64,000 nt of DNA from Gaeumannomyces sp. JS-464 (taxonomy: Eukaryota > Ascomycota > Sordariomycetes > Magnaporthales > Magnaporthaceae), in contig NGZR01000004.1 of the NCBI GenBank assembly GCA_002197995.1, positions 310,001 to 374,000 of the forward strand, given 5' to 3'. How positions within the stretch are numbered: position 1 is the stretch's first letter; the number at the start of each line of letters is the position of its first letter. The notes beneath the pieces are model-generated. The model did no database searches. It was not told the DNA's origin and saw only the letters and a list, made by a program, of their open reading frames with translations. This document shows positions 12,117 through 23,340 of this stretch, in pieces. A program made the translations under genes and the position numbers.

Positions 12117-15100
12117 TCAGATAAGACGACGGAGATCCTGCATTGGAAGAGGTAAAAGTTATGTCAGCTGCAAGGCACATGTGAGAACACGTCGATTTGT
12201 GGCGGGTTTCCTTACCTCCAGGCTGCTTAGGCCGTCGTACGAGCCTGCCTCGGCTTGCGGCGCGATCAGGAGCCCTTCGAGTTTCTTCTTTGACTGCTGA
12301 AGTTCTAGCACGCGCTGTTGTCGCCCGTCATTCTCTGTGTAAGTCGGCCATCCATGAGGGTGTTGGGAGGAGGGAGTGGTTGACTGACCTCTTCGAACGT
12401 GTCCTTCACGAAGAAGCGCACTGTAGTCACCTCACTCTCCTGCCCGAGCCGGTGGATCCTCGCCAGGGCCTGCTCTTCGACAGTGGGATTCCTGGGAATG
12501 TGTTAGGACGTTGGAGATTGCCTTGGGACCCGGGAACATACCAATGAGGCTCCATCAGGAACGCTGTTGATGCCTCTGTGAGTGTGAGACTGGGGGAAGT
12601 AGTTCGGTCAGTACCAAGCGAAATGCTCGCTGTCTATCATTGCTACCTTTGAGGATATGAGGAAAGCCTTGCGAGCTACGTACCCAGCCGCGCCGCACGA
12701 CAGCGTCAGAAGAAGCACCTTCACTCCTTCGTCTTTCCTGAACCTTCTGATGACGCCATCCCGATGACGCTGCGCCACTTTGCCGTCGAACCGCGCAAAT
12801 CTAATGCCGGCTCGCTCTAGGCCAGCCTGTATGAGATCCAAGGTCATGGTCCAACTCGAGAAGACGACACTGGGCCCACCGAGTCAGCGAACGCGTCAAG
12901 TTGGTTATATCATCGGTCTCCGGCGATAGATGATGGACATACCTCTTCTTCTCGACGGGAAGGGAGAGCAGCTGCGATATCAGCGCAGTGACCTTGCTCG
13001 AAAGTTGGCAGTCGGCGGCCACGGCGCCGTCCAGCGTTCTCGATGGCCCAAGCCCGTCCTCCAGCGTCTTCCAGCCCAGCGACACGGGCGCTATGTCGTG
13101 CTCCGGGCTGTGCTTGCAGGTGACGGGCTGGCTGCGCGCGACGGCGTGCCTCGCGCAGTCTGCGCACACAAAGGAGAAGCACCGCGCGTAGTAGGGCCCG
13201 GTGGTAGTAGCTGCAGGGCCGCCGTCGCCGTCGTCAAAGGCGGCCGTCGCCAGGCTGGAGGACGCGCCGCAGAAGGCGCACGCCACGGGGTACATCTCGC
13301 GGCGGTGGTCGAACGCGAGCTGCGCGACGGATTTCCAGTCCCCTGAAGAAGTACCCTCGGCGATGTTGTGTCTTGAGCTGTAGTTCAGCCCGAGGTCGCA
13401 CACCACGCGGAGGGCGTTGATCCTCTGCAGCACCGTGATGTAGGACATAGACGCCGGTCTGCCGTCTCCACCGTCGTAGGCCTCCTCGATCCGGGCTAGA
13501 GTCTGGGCCTTGAGCTCATCGTACAGCTTCCTTTCTTCAGGGGAGAACCCGACTGGGAGTTTGAGATCGGTTCTGTTTGGCAGTTTGATGACGGTCTTGG
13601 GCCGCCGGAGGACTAGCCCGTTGGTCAGAGTCCTTAGTCTCTTTGCGGCGTCTTCGACATTCCCCGACTTCCAGAGCCTCCCAATGTCGTAGTCGAAGCG
13701 CCCCGAGTCGTCGTAGGGGTGCGCCCGAATGAATTTCAGAAGGCTCTCCATGTCCCTGATTGAGTTCTGGACGGGAGTTCCTGTAACAGCCCATCTTGAC
13801 GTAGCCTTGAGAGCGCATACTGCCTTTGACATTCGGGATTTTGCGTTTCGGATCATGTGAGCTGTTGAGGTCAGCTCGCTTTCCAGGGGCAAGATCAAGG
13901 GTGAAGTAGTGTGATGTGATTTGTACCTTCGTCAAGGATGATCCGGCTCCAAGAAGCCGAGAAGAGGAAGCTTCTCTGGGCTGAGTTCTGGCTGCCCCAG
14001 TCCAAAGCCACTGTGTGATATGTCGACAGTATGATATGGTGTTTGGCTGCCTCTTCGGCGCTGGCGAGTTTTTGATCTCCATAATGCAAACCCCAGGACA
14101 TTGCGCCCGGTTTGACATGCCTTGGGTTGGGCGTCAGGGGTAAGTTGATTCGAGGAGAATGCGAGGCAGAAAATTGGAGTATATGGTCAACTCACTCGTC
14201 AAGCTGTTCCTGCCATGTGTCTAACACTTTTGAGTGAGTTGAGGGGTTAACGTTGGAACGGGTGGTAGTGGAAGCCCCTGAGCCGCACTCGACTAAGGGA
14301 TGGTGTACTTACGAGGAGGAGGAACAATAATCAAGGTTGGAAGAATCTCCAACTTTGGAGTATCGCTGGTGTCGCGAAACATTTCGCTATGATCCGTTGC
14401 TGCCAATGCTATCATGGTCAGTGTCTTTCCCAGTCCCATAGGATCTGCGACGATGCCGCCACAAAACTCAGGGGGTTCATCGGTATGCCATGCTTGGGAT
14501 ATCCGGTTCACAAAGCTGGAGGTTGCTGGAGTGTTAGACAACCCTAGAGTAGAACGGATTGCTTGAGAATTGGGGCCACCGAACCAAGTCGTATTGCCTG
14601 TCTGTGTCAGATCCCAGAAGTCTGCCGACTCCTGTCTGAAATCCCACCCTGATTCTCGCCGCAGCAGAAACGTGAGGGCTTGTTTTTGATGCCTATAAGA
14701 CAAACGATAAAGTGTCGTATTAGCGGATCAGGATATCACACAAAGATTCAAGTTGTAGACAGCTTACATCTTGAGAGACGTCCTGAGGATGTCTTCAGGA
14801 GAATGGGATTCGGGGAGATTTTCGTGAGCGTCTGGGATCAGCTCAGGGGCACTGGGATCGGCGAATAGAATGGCTTCGGCGTTGGCGCCCTCCTTCAACA
14901 GGTCAAAGATCATGGGGCAGCAGTCCAGCGATGATAGTCGATGAGGGTTGCAGTACTTGACGTTGCGGTCGCAATTTTTTGGGTCTTGTAGGTAAACATC
15001 CGCTTCCTGGAAGAAGGCGCCGACATCCTCGCTCATGTCCGCAGGACCGTAAATTATGAGCGACAGAGTGCATTTCTGCACTATTTCGCCAAACTGGGCT

Positions 15101-15961
15101 CTGTGGTTGCCCTTTGACTGCAGCGTTTGGGAAGGGTTGATGGCGCATGACATCTGCAGCTCCAGTGGTGGTGCCTCAAGCATCGCCTGGACGATCTCGA
15201 TATACTCGACGGCAAGCTTGCCACTGTAGGCCATCCCGGAACATCGAGATTTGAAGGTACAATCCGGCTCTATTGTCACGGGGAAGCCGGCCATTGGCTG
15301 AAGATTTGTCGACGGCCCCTTGCAGCTTCCGGGGAACGAGATCTGGGAGGAGTGGTATCTTAGTGTCATGGTGCGGTATCCTTAGCTCCGGGCCGGGTGG
15401 ATGTACCATTCCGTAGCAGACGGTTCTGTCTGTCACGTCGTTGCCTCCATTGGAGAGGTCTTCTATGCCTTCGCCATTTTCGTGGGCGCTGGTTTGCACG
15501 GCCACTTCGTCGGGGCCGAGGATTGTTACAGCATTAAGCCGGCCAATATCCAGGCAGTCGTTGAGACGGGCATCTAGACACGCGTTATAATCCTCCATTG
15601 AGCTTTCAGGGGCCGAACCCCCAGGCCAAGCCCCGACGGCGTCCCGACTGGTACAAGCCAGCTCGCCTCCGCCTTTCCAAACTGAATCGAAGCTGGCTTG
15701 CGCCATCCCTTCCAGAGGGAATGAGGTGGTGAACGTGGGTTGTCCATAGTTTTGCGTTTGCCAGCGCTGGCTCGGGTTGGAGTGTGTTGGAGTAGGGAGC
15801 GCAAGGGCACCCTGAGGTAGAAACGGGTTGGTCGCCCATGTGGATGGCTCGCTGCATGTAGTTGTCGTTTTTGATTCCGACCAGGTGCCCCTTAGAGGAG
15901 GCGGGGCTCTGGGCCCCTCGTCCTGGTCATACGGCCACTCTCGCTTTGGGTGAGAGGCCAT
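12117..15961 (-). CDS. SNF2-family DNA helicase/ATPase (RAD5/RAD16-like)
   Basis: DNA-dependent ATPase of the SWI2/SNF2 superfamily, probably in chromatin remodelling or repair. Ten exons can be spliced: 15961-14768, 14692-14313, 14226-14196, 14120-13927, 13861-12943, 12869-12684, 12589-12542, 12491-12389, 12332-12216 and 12137-12117 (ending DLRRLI). In order: MHQKQALTFLLRRE (Q-motif-like), Walker A ADPMGLGKT, LIIVPPP, LLDTWQEQLDE, the DExH box RIILDEGAHMIRN, motif III AVTGTPVQNSIRDMESLLKF, an insert with paired cysteines (CAFCG, CADC) that may be a degenerate RING or zinc ribbon, then SVVFSSWTMTLDLIQ, RFARFDG and ARIHRLGQ of the second RecA lobe. The first ~200 residues are divergent. A one-base frame break is needed near 15380 in exon 1. 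About 1,060 codons, the usual size for this group. A precise orthologue is not assigned. Confidence 0.9.
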
Positions 15962-16427
15962 CAGAAGACAAAGCCTGATGTGCCGTTTCCAGTATTACAC
16001 CAGGACGGCTCTTGTGCGCGGCGTGTCTTTTAGGGTATCTTCGGCTTGCTTATTTTCTGCTTGCCGAAATATTAGATATTTGCAGAGTGTTGCTTGCTCG
16101 TCAGGCGTGCACGCGTGGCAAGGACTAGGTGCTGGGATTCGGGGTAGTGCATAAGGCGCGACAAATACGGATCGGCCATTGGCTGCGTGCGCATGCAGCT
16201 GGTGGCTGTGTCACAGGTCGTGGTTCCCTAAGAAAGACGGGCGAGGCAGATTCACATCGACGCGCCGCCAAATTGAAGTTGGGTGGGAATCCGCCTGACC
16301 AGCCTGACCTCGATTGGATCCATGCAGGCAGCCCAGCATCGCTGTACTGTATCTAAAACTGTCAGACTTGGTCTATCTCCTGGCGACAGCAATTGCGACT
16401 CTCCGTACAGCTAAGGCGCTGCCCTCC
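15962..16427. promoter_or_regulatory. Shared divergent promoter region (SNF2 helicase / NACHT protein)
   Basis: The 466 bases separate two genes transcribed away from each other, so both promoters must lie here unless untranslated exons extend further. No clear TATA box is visible. This is inferred from gene orientation only. Confidence 0.5.
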
Positions 16428-19400
16428 ATGCCGCCCTTTGTTCTGAGGGCGCGAGAGCCTGGCCGAATCGAAGCCAGGCTCATGATCCAGGGCGCATTCG
16501 AAGACCTGCGCACACTGGTTTCGCCGGCTCATACATCCGAATTCACCTCGACCACCCTCCAGGATGTTAGGAGAGCGGCGATTGAGGTCGAGCGGGAGCT
16601 TGCAGGGCGCCAGCTGCTCCGAAACACGCGCCGCCTGGACGTCTTATTCCGAGGACTCGAGCACTACTCCAGCGTCGTGGATACTCTTTGCGCCGGGACC
16701 GACCATCTGCCCTGGATCTGGGCTCCTGTCAAGCTCGTCTTGAAGGCAAGCTGCTCCCTCACCTCCCCAGGCATCTTGGCATCTGCTGACCGCAGAACTG
16801 GCCCGTCTACACTTCTTGGGAAACAGATGTCATCTGGCTGTATTGTGGCATTTGAGAACCTGATAAAGGCCTATGCACAAATTGCCGAGCACCTGAGCAG
16901 GTTTGAGCAATTGCATCGTTGCTTCAAAGATAACTCAGAGTTCCATCCGACCTTTGCTGCCTTCTACGTGGGCATACTCGCCTTTCACAAAATCGCCTAC
17001 AGATTTGTGACGCGTCGCTGTAAGCAGCAAACAGTGCACCGGGACTAATTGCGATTCCTCTATCTGGGCTGATCTTTTTCTTGCTAGGCTGGAAGGATAT
17101 GTTTGCCACCTCATGGGGCCGATCTAAGCAGAAGCTCAACAATATCCTCGAGGATCTCAGGAGACACGGGGATATCATCGACGAAGTTGCCAACGCGCGC
17201 ACTACCGAGGCCAGAGATATGAGGCAGGAGCTACAGTCCTGGAAAGAGGTCACTCTCCACAGGCTAATGCAGAGCGAGAAAGAGCAGAGTGAGTGTCACT
17301 TGGAAAGAATAACCTCGTGGCTTGGCATCGACGACTCGGACCAAGTCTCCCTTCGAGATTCGCTGGCTGAGGTCGGCTTAGAGCATCCGGGCACCACCGA
17401 CTGGATCCTGAAGCGTCAAGACATGATCTCCTGGCTCCAGCCGAACGCCAAGAATCCATTCTTGCTTCTGCAAGGGGGCCCGGGAACGGGCAAAAGCGTT
17501 CTCAGTGCCAGGCTCATCCGGTCACTTCAGGATTCGGGGCGCTCCATCGTGCTCAGCCATTTTTGCTCCTACTCGCCCAGCGCAACTGCTCGCTACGACG
17601 TTATGGTCAAATCACTGTTGCTGGGGTGCGTAAAGGCCGACCGTGACCTCGCCGCCCATCTATACGATGAACACGTCACTAGCAAGCAAGCGAGCATTGG
17701 CCTGCTCGAAAAACTTCTCGAGACCGCCGCAGAGGTCATCGGAGACAACAATGCGGTCCACATAATACTCGATGGTGTGGATGAGTGTCTCGTGGAGACG
17801 CAGCGCAAGATCTTCCGACTCATCGATAGGCTGGTCACCAATGGGCCTGTGTGCAAGGTTCTGGCGTCAGGACGAAGTTCCATGGTCGTCCCACACGCCA
17901 AGTTGCGCAAAACGGCATTGACAGTGTCTTTATCCGAGGAGAAAGACTGCGTAGCCGAAGCCATACGACACTTCGTCACCACCGCTTTGAGGAACATGCA
18001 TAAAAAGCTATCCGAGATGGGCCTGCCCGATCAATCCGTACCAGAGCTAGCATCCAGAATAGTGACCAAAGCCGACGGTAAGCTACAGTTCCGGGAAGCC
18101 GGCTTTAAACAAGACATCTGACAAGGCAGTACGGAATTTAGGAATGTTTCTCTGGGCTCGTCTCATTCTCAACTATCTCGACGCCAACTTCTTTTACAAT
18201 AAAGCTGAGTTTACCAAGGCAATAGAGGCCATCCCGCGAGAACTTTCCCAGTTGTGAGTGAAGTTGCCGTTTTCGCGGGAATGAATTCTCTAAAAGGACC
18301 GCTAGAATCCTGACCAGCAATTGGTCACTAACCCTTTGCTCTATAGCTACGAGAAGATTCTATCGCACGTTCTTTCTCGCTGCGACTCTCGCTCGGCGCA
18401 TCGCCTCAAGGGCATATTCGGCTGGATAGCGTTTGCAAAGCGCCCACTCCAGATATCAGAGCTGCAGTCTGCGCTGTTATTCGACACTACGGGCGATGTC
18501 GGTGACCGTCCAGTGCCGAACTACGTGCTCGAGGCCTGTGGGCCTCTGGTGGAGAGGCGAAAGGATTCTACCATATGCTTTATCCACGTGTCGGTCAAAG
18601 AGTATGTTTCACCAGCTGGGTGCTGGATGTCCTGGTGAGAGCCAAAAGGCCTTACTAACGCGCACTTGGAACCCATTGTCAGATACCTTCAGCGTAGCGA
18701 CTGCGTTGAAGCTGTCCGCCTCTCGCGACAAACATCTCTGTGGGATAACGGGCTCTCCTCCTTGAGGTGTCTTCAGAAAGCGTTTGAGGTGTTCGGTCCG
18801 TCAACACCAGAGCTGGCGAGAAACATCCAGGTTCTCCGGGGAGTGTGGGCATTTTTGCCATACACGAGAGAAACATGGTTCTGGGAGCTGCGCGAAATGG
18901 CTTCTATACCAAAGGAGGAATGGAACCCCTCGTTTTGGGGTATCGCTCAGCAGCTATCACAAGTCTTGACGGCATCGCGGCTTGGCCATGCTACAGATCA
19001 GGCTGTAGCCTCCATTCTGGGGCTTGAAGCTATTCGATCACTCGACGGTCTTTGGTCTGAGGCCGCCGCAAGCCTAGTAGCCGAGTCTAAGGGGGAGATA
19101 TTGGCAGCGGAGACAAACGATTCTGGTAAGCCCGCATTGTCGAATGTTGCACAGTATAACAAACGATACTAAGCGCGAGACGCAACTCCAGATTGCTTCA
19201 GACAGCCACATAGCATCCAAGACATTCACGCCAACTACGAGTGGGTGATCCAGCAGCTGATCAGCATCAGCCACCACCCCGACATCAACGCGTCAGAGCT
19301 CGACCACTTCCGAGAAAACCTGACGAGAGGCGCCTACGCCTGCCGCTTCCCCTCGTGCGACGCCGCCACGAGCAAGTTTCGGAGCATCAGTGAGCGTGCT

Positions 19401-21941
19401 GCCCACGAAGCCACTCACGCGCCGACTTTTCCATGCCTCGAGCCCGGCTGCCAGTACCCCCATTCACATCCGGGAAGTCGCTGCGCAAGCACCAGACCGA
19501 GGTCCACGAATCCGGAGGGCCTCGAAACGTAAATCGAGGCCTGCTGATGAAGCAGGTCCGGCCGGCGTCAACGCAGGATCGTGCGAAGGCCAAGTCCGCG
19601 TCCAGGACCCCGGGTGATGCTAATCGACTACCGACCTACGACACAGGGGCAGATGCAACATCAGAAAGCATACTTTTATCGGACCCCAAAGGCACTACTC
19701 GCAACGCGCTTAACCCTCCAGTTCATATCCCGGGGCAAAGCAACCCACTTCCCTCATTTCGGGACGCGTTTTCTAACCCGCAACGTCCGGGAACAGACAG
19801 CGAGCAACATGCAGAAGAATTGAGAGAATTAGGGTTCATACTTAGCGACTTCGATTTCGACTCTTTTTTGCATACCGATGATGAATGGTTCTCTGCCACC
19901 TTTGAAGAGGAATCGGATAATCAAATCGAGACGACCGCAGGCCCGCCATCGCCCGAGAAAGCGGAATCGCTTCCACCGACACGGCAGCAGCAAAACCAAC
20001 AGCCAGAGCCGCAGCTCGGCACCCCAGATCTGAGCGTGGAAACATCACAACCGCACCACGTAATCCAGACACCACCGCCTCACCTGCTCCAGCAGGAGCC
20101 GCAATCACAAGAGCCACCAGAGCCTCGTTCGCCACGACGCGATCTTGCGGATTTCCAACTTCAACTGATGTTGTTGGAGCAACAAAACGAGAAACGGGAA
20201 ATGGTGGAACCGCGGCAAGAACAACAGCAACCGCCAGAGCCATCAAAGCTCCGACCGTACCAATTGCAGTTAATGATGCTGGAGCAGCAAAAAAAGCAGC
20301 GAGATCTAATTGAACCACGGGAAAAGCAGCAACAGCAACAGCAGCTACTCGATCCAGAGTCGGGATCAGAGCAACTGCCACTGCAGGGGCAACAACAGGC
20401 GGTGCAGACTTCCCCAGCGGAAGGAGGAGAGGGACTAAAAAAGTCACAATGGTGGCCACAGCCGCTTCAAGAGCACCAACAACACGAGCAAGAGAAACGC
20501 CAGGGCCATATGATAGCCCGCCAAACGGAGGACCCTTCGATGTACCGGCCTGAGGAAATGCTTGCCAGGATGAGCGAGGAGCTGAAGGGCAAGTGCGAAG
20601 ATCAAATCCAGACGTTGCGTGCCGAATGGTACATCTTCGATACGGCATCAGAAGGCTCAACGGCTAAAAGTTCTGCCAAAACTCGCATTCAAAGTCTCTG
20701 TCATTTTCTGTCCTGCATTCCCCAGGCAGACCTGGATGAGAAGAAAGAACATACACCGGCCCCAAGAGGCCAGCAGATGCCCCGCCAACCGCAGGATGAC
20801 CGTCCGATGTACCGGCCTGAGCAGATACCTCCCATCAACAACACTAGCCAGGATCTCAAGGGAAAATGGGAAGCGTGCATGAAAGCCCTGCGCAAGCTAT
20901 GGAGCGTGTTCGATTCGGCGCCAGAAGGGTCGATCCAGAAGCGGGATGCGAAACTGAAGATTCAGGCTTTCAGCTCCACAGTGCAGGCCAGAATGCGCAG
21001 CCAGCAAGCCCAGGCACAAGCCCAGGCACAAGCCCAGGCACAAGCCTCGCAGCAGCAGGAGCAGCAACAGCAGAATCAAGGAGAACGAGGACCGCACCTA
21101 TGGGCGCCAGAGCCCGCAATCGTGCCGATGCTCCGGCCCGAGACGATGCCTGCTATGAGCTATCTAACGCAGCTGGAAAAGGAGAACTATGCAAAAAGGC
21201 TACGGGGTCTGTGGAACATATTCGAGACGGAGCCTGAAGGGCTCGCTCAGAAAGGAGTCGGCCAAGGAGAGGATTCAGAATGTCGGGTTGGCTCTGCGCG
21301 GGAAAGCGCTCGCCATCAAGGCTCAGGATGAGGCTCGGGGCCCAGGCTCAACTTGGTCACATCAATGATACCTCAGCGCGCGACGTCCTCACCTGTACGG
21401 TGTGCAGTTCACGGTGGAGAACGGCTTCAGATTTGAGGTAAGTGTGTCCATTGAGATATATCGCGTCATTTTTGATGCTTTTGTTATCTAACCCTATGAA
21501 ACTTCGCCCAAAATCAGCAAGCACATGGCTCGCCACGCCCGCAGAACACACCGCTGCCCGGAACCCGGCTGCCCCCACGGCTTCGAGGGGTTCAGCACTG
21601 CGAGAGACCTGGCGCGGCACGCCCGCAGTGTACACACATTAGGCCAAAAGGAAAGGTATACGTACAAGTGCATCCTGTGTAACCGCTTGAAACAGACCAA
21701 GCTTTGGCCTCGGGCAGACATCTTTTGGAAACACCTCAGGAGGATGCACCCGGACGTTTTAATTGAGGATCTCAAAGACTTCATATATGAAGACGCGGAG
21801 CGGGCCGCCGAGCCAAGCAGGTCTATGGCCCCGCGCCCGATTCATCCCCGTCTGATCCCCGAGGCAATGCCGGCAGCTTCTCCCCACAGCACCGAAAGGA
21901 GCCCCATCCCGAGGGTTATTCTGGACCCAACAGCAACATGA
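16428..21941 (+). CDS. NACHT (STAND/NLR-like) protein with two C2H2 zinc-finger clusters
   Basis: Probable signal-transducing NTPase. ATG at 16428; exons end at introns 17020-17087, 18078-18141, 18254-18346, 18602-18682, 19126-19191 and one near 21438-21519. An additional GC-AG intron is possible at 16746-16826. N-terminal helical domain (about 16428-17080; DRRAAIEVERELAG-type helix, LPWIWAPVKLVLK), then NACHT: Walker A LLLQGGPGTGKSVLSARLI, Walker B HIILDGVDEC, and MFLWARLILNYL. A winged-helix-like part (IFGWIAFAKRPLQISELQSA, FIHVSVKEYL) follows. After this come C2H2-like pairs (CRFPSC, CLEPGCQYP..H..H; about 19340-19515), a Gln-rich stretch, two QLQLM motifs, three degenerate ~55-residue repeats, and three more C2H2 units (LTCTVC, HRCPEPGC, YKCILC; about 21395-21750). 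Frame breaks near 19457 (a run of five Cs) and 21250 (AAAGGAG) must be bridged. Function is not known; a heterokaryon-incompatibility or defence role is only inference. Confidence 0.8.
21005..21046 (+). repeat. 12-bp tandem repeat encoding Gln-Ala
   Basis: CAAGCCCAGGCA is repeated three full times plus a half copy, encoding QAQA units inside the NACHT gene between its second and third degenerate repeats. A run of CAG codons follows. Likely unstable in length between strains. Confidence 0.9.
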
Positions 21942-22870
21942 GCGCTCTACAGGAATACAAGGCGCAACTTGATGCAATACCACCAGAAAGGAAAGAACGG
22001 CTTTTGATGGCAGGAGGTGGGGTTAACTCTACAAGGGAAGAAAAGGGAGGCCCAACCCAGGCCACTCACTTGTCTCGAGATGAAACCCGCGAGCGATTGA
22101 TAATCCGCTCTTCGACTGGTTTGCAACGTCAGAGGGACCATGGAGGCCGGTGGACCGAACAGATGGAGCGGGCCGGCCCCCCGACGACCCGCCGGAGGGG
22201 AAGGCGATGACGGACGTGTTCAGCGACCAGCTGTTCCACCCAAACCTGGCGATCGAAGCGTCGCCGTTGCCGCAGGCGCAGCCGCCGCAGCAGAGCGCCT
22301 CGGCAACGAGCGAGCTCTTTGCGCAGAGGCTCCAGGCCGCCCAACAGCCAGCACATGTCGCCCGCCGCGAGTAGCAGCATGTCGCACGGCCGGTCCCCTT
22401 TCAGGAGCGGCACGCCTCTGGCGCAGCCCCACAGGCCGGTGAGACACTATGGTGGACCTTCGGTCCCAGAGGAGCGCCAAGTGCAAGAGGGGCTGCGAGT
22501 TTCCGACGATGCAGAGGAGAGTTTACAGCACCAGGGCCGAGCGCAAGAGGGAAGCCCAGCCGACGCGCATCCGCATGGAGAATTGCGGCTGCAACAGCGG
22601 CACGTAGCAGCAACGTCACCGCCAACGATGGAAACGCAGCGGCCACGTATACAGCTGCCTGAGGAAGTGGATGTGTTCATTAGAGAATGGGTCTCGCAGG
22701 CCCTTTCAATGAGTATACGGAGGACTGTGTTATCGGGCTCGCGCGCAACTATTGTCTTCTGGGGCTGCATACACTCGCTGGGCAGTACGGTGGAATGGAC
22801 AAGATACCAGGGGCGCTATTTTGGGCTGAAGTTGCCGAAAGCACAAACCGGGCGGTGGATCAGGTCATGA
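21942..22870 (+). other. Unresolved coding-like stretch after the NACHT gene
   Basis: Protein-like fragments occur in different frames: SALQEYKAQLDAIPPERKER (about 21941-22000), LFDWFATSEGPWRP (about 22107), MTDVFSDQLFHPNLAIEASP (22207 on) and SSMSHGRSPFRSGTPLAQP (about 22374). The last resembles the Ser/Pro-rich tails I recall from Sordariomycete C2H2 transcription factors. Either the NACHT gene continues here through further introns or frame errors, or this is a broken separate gene. The downstream frame to 22870 shows no family features. I cannot choose between these from sequence alone. Confidence 0.35.
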
Positions 22871-23340
22871 TTCGCTCACACTCACATGCCTAACAAGTGG
22901 CTCTACTTGCTGCGAGACAGGGGGAAAAGGCTGATGGGATAATTACCTAGAGTCATTGGTGCGCCGCTGGCACAAGGCAACAGACAGGTCAAAAAGCCGA
23001 CGAGATGGGAAGGGGATTCTCAGGTATTAGAGTGCCTGTGAAAGCTCCAAATATTTAGTAAATAAATGAATCAAGGATATATAGCGCAAAATGACGGAAA
23101 ATACAGCAGACAGAAATAACAACCGAGAAGGTATTATTGCCCTTCAAAGGTCAAGTAGGCCCTCCCTGAGCCTGGGTATTATTATGAGTGGGAGACCGAT
23201 CCTCGCGGAACTTTGCCGCCGACGGCGTCGACGGGGCCATGGTCGTGGCCTCGCTCGCCCTCCTATCGTCGCCATCCCCGTGCGTCCGCCCCCCTCGCTT
23301 TCCCGCCCGGAGCTCCCAATGCCCCTTTTCAGCCTCTCAA
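22871..23340. other. Intergenic spacer
   Basis: No supported gene. It separates the plus-strand NACHT region from a minus-strand transporter whose stop lies at 23341, so it is probably 3' flanking sequence on both sides. A short AT-rich patch lies near 23045-23090. Confidence 0.5.
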
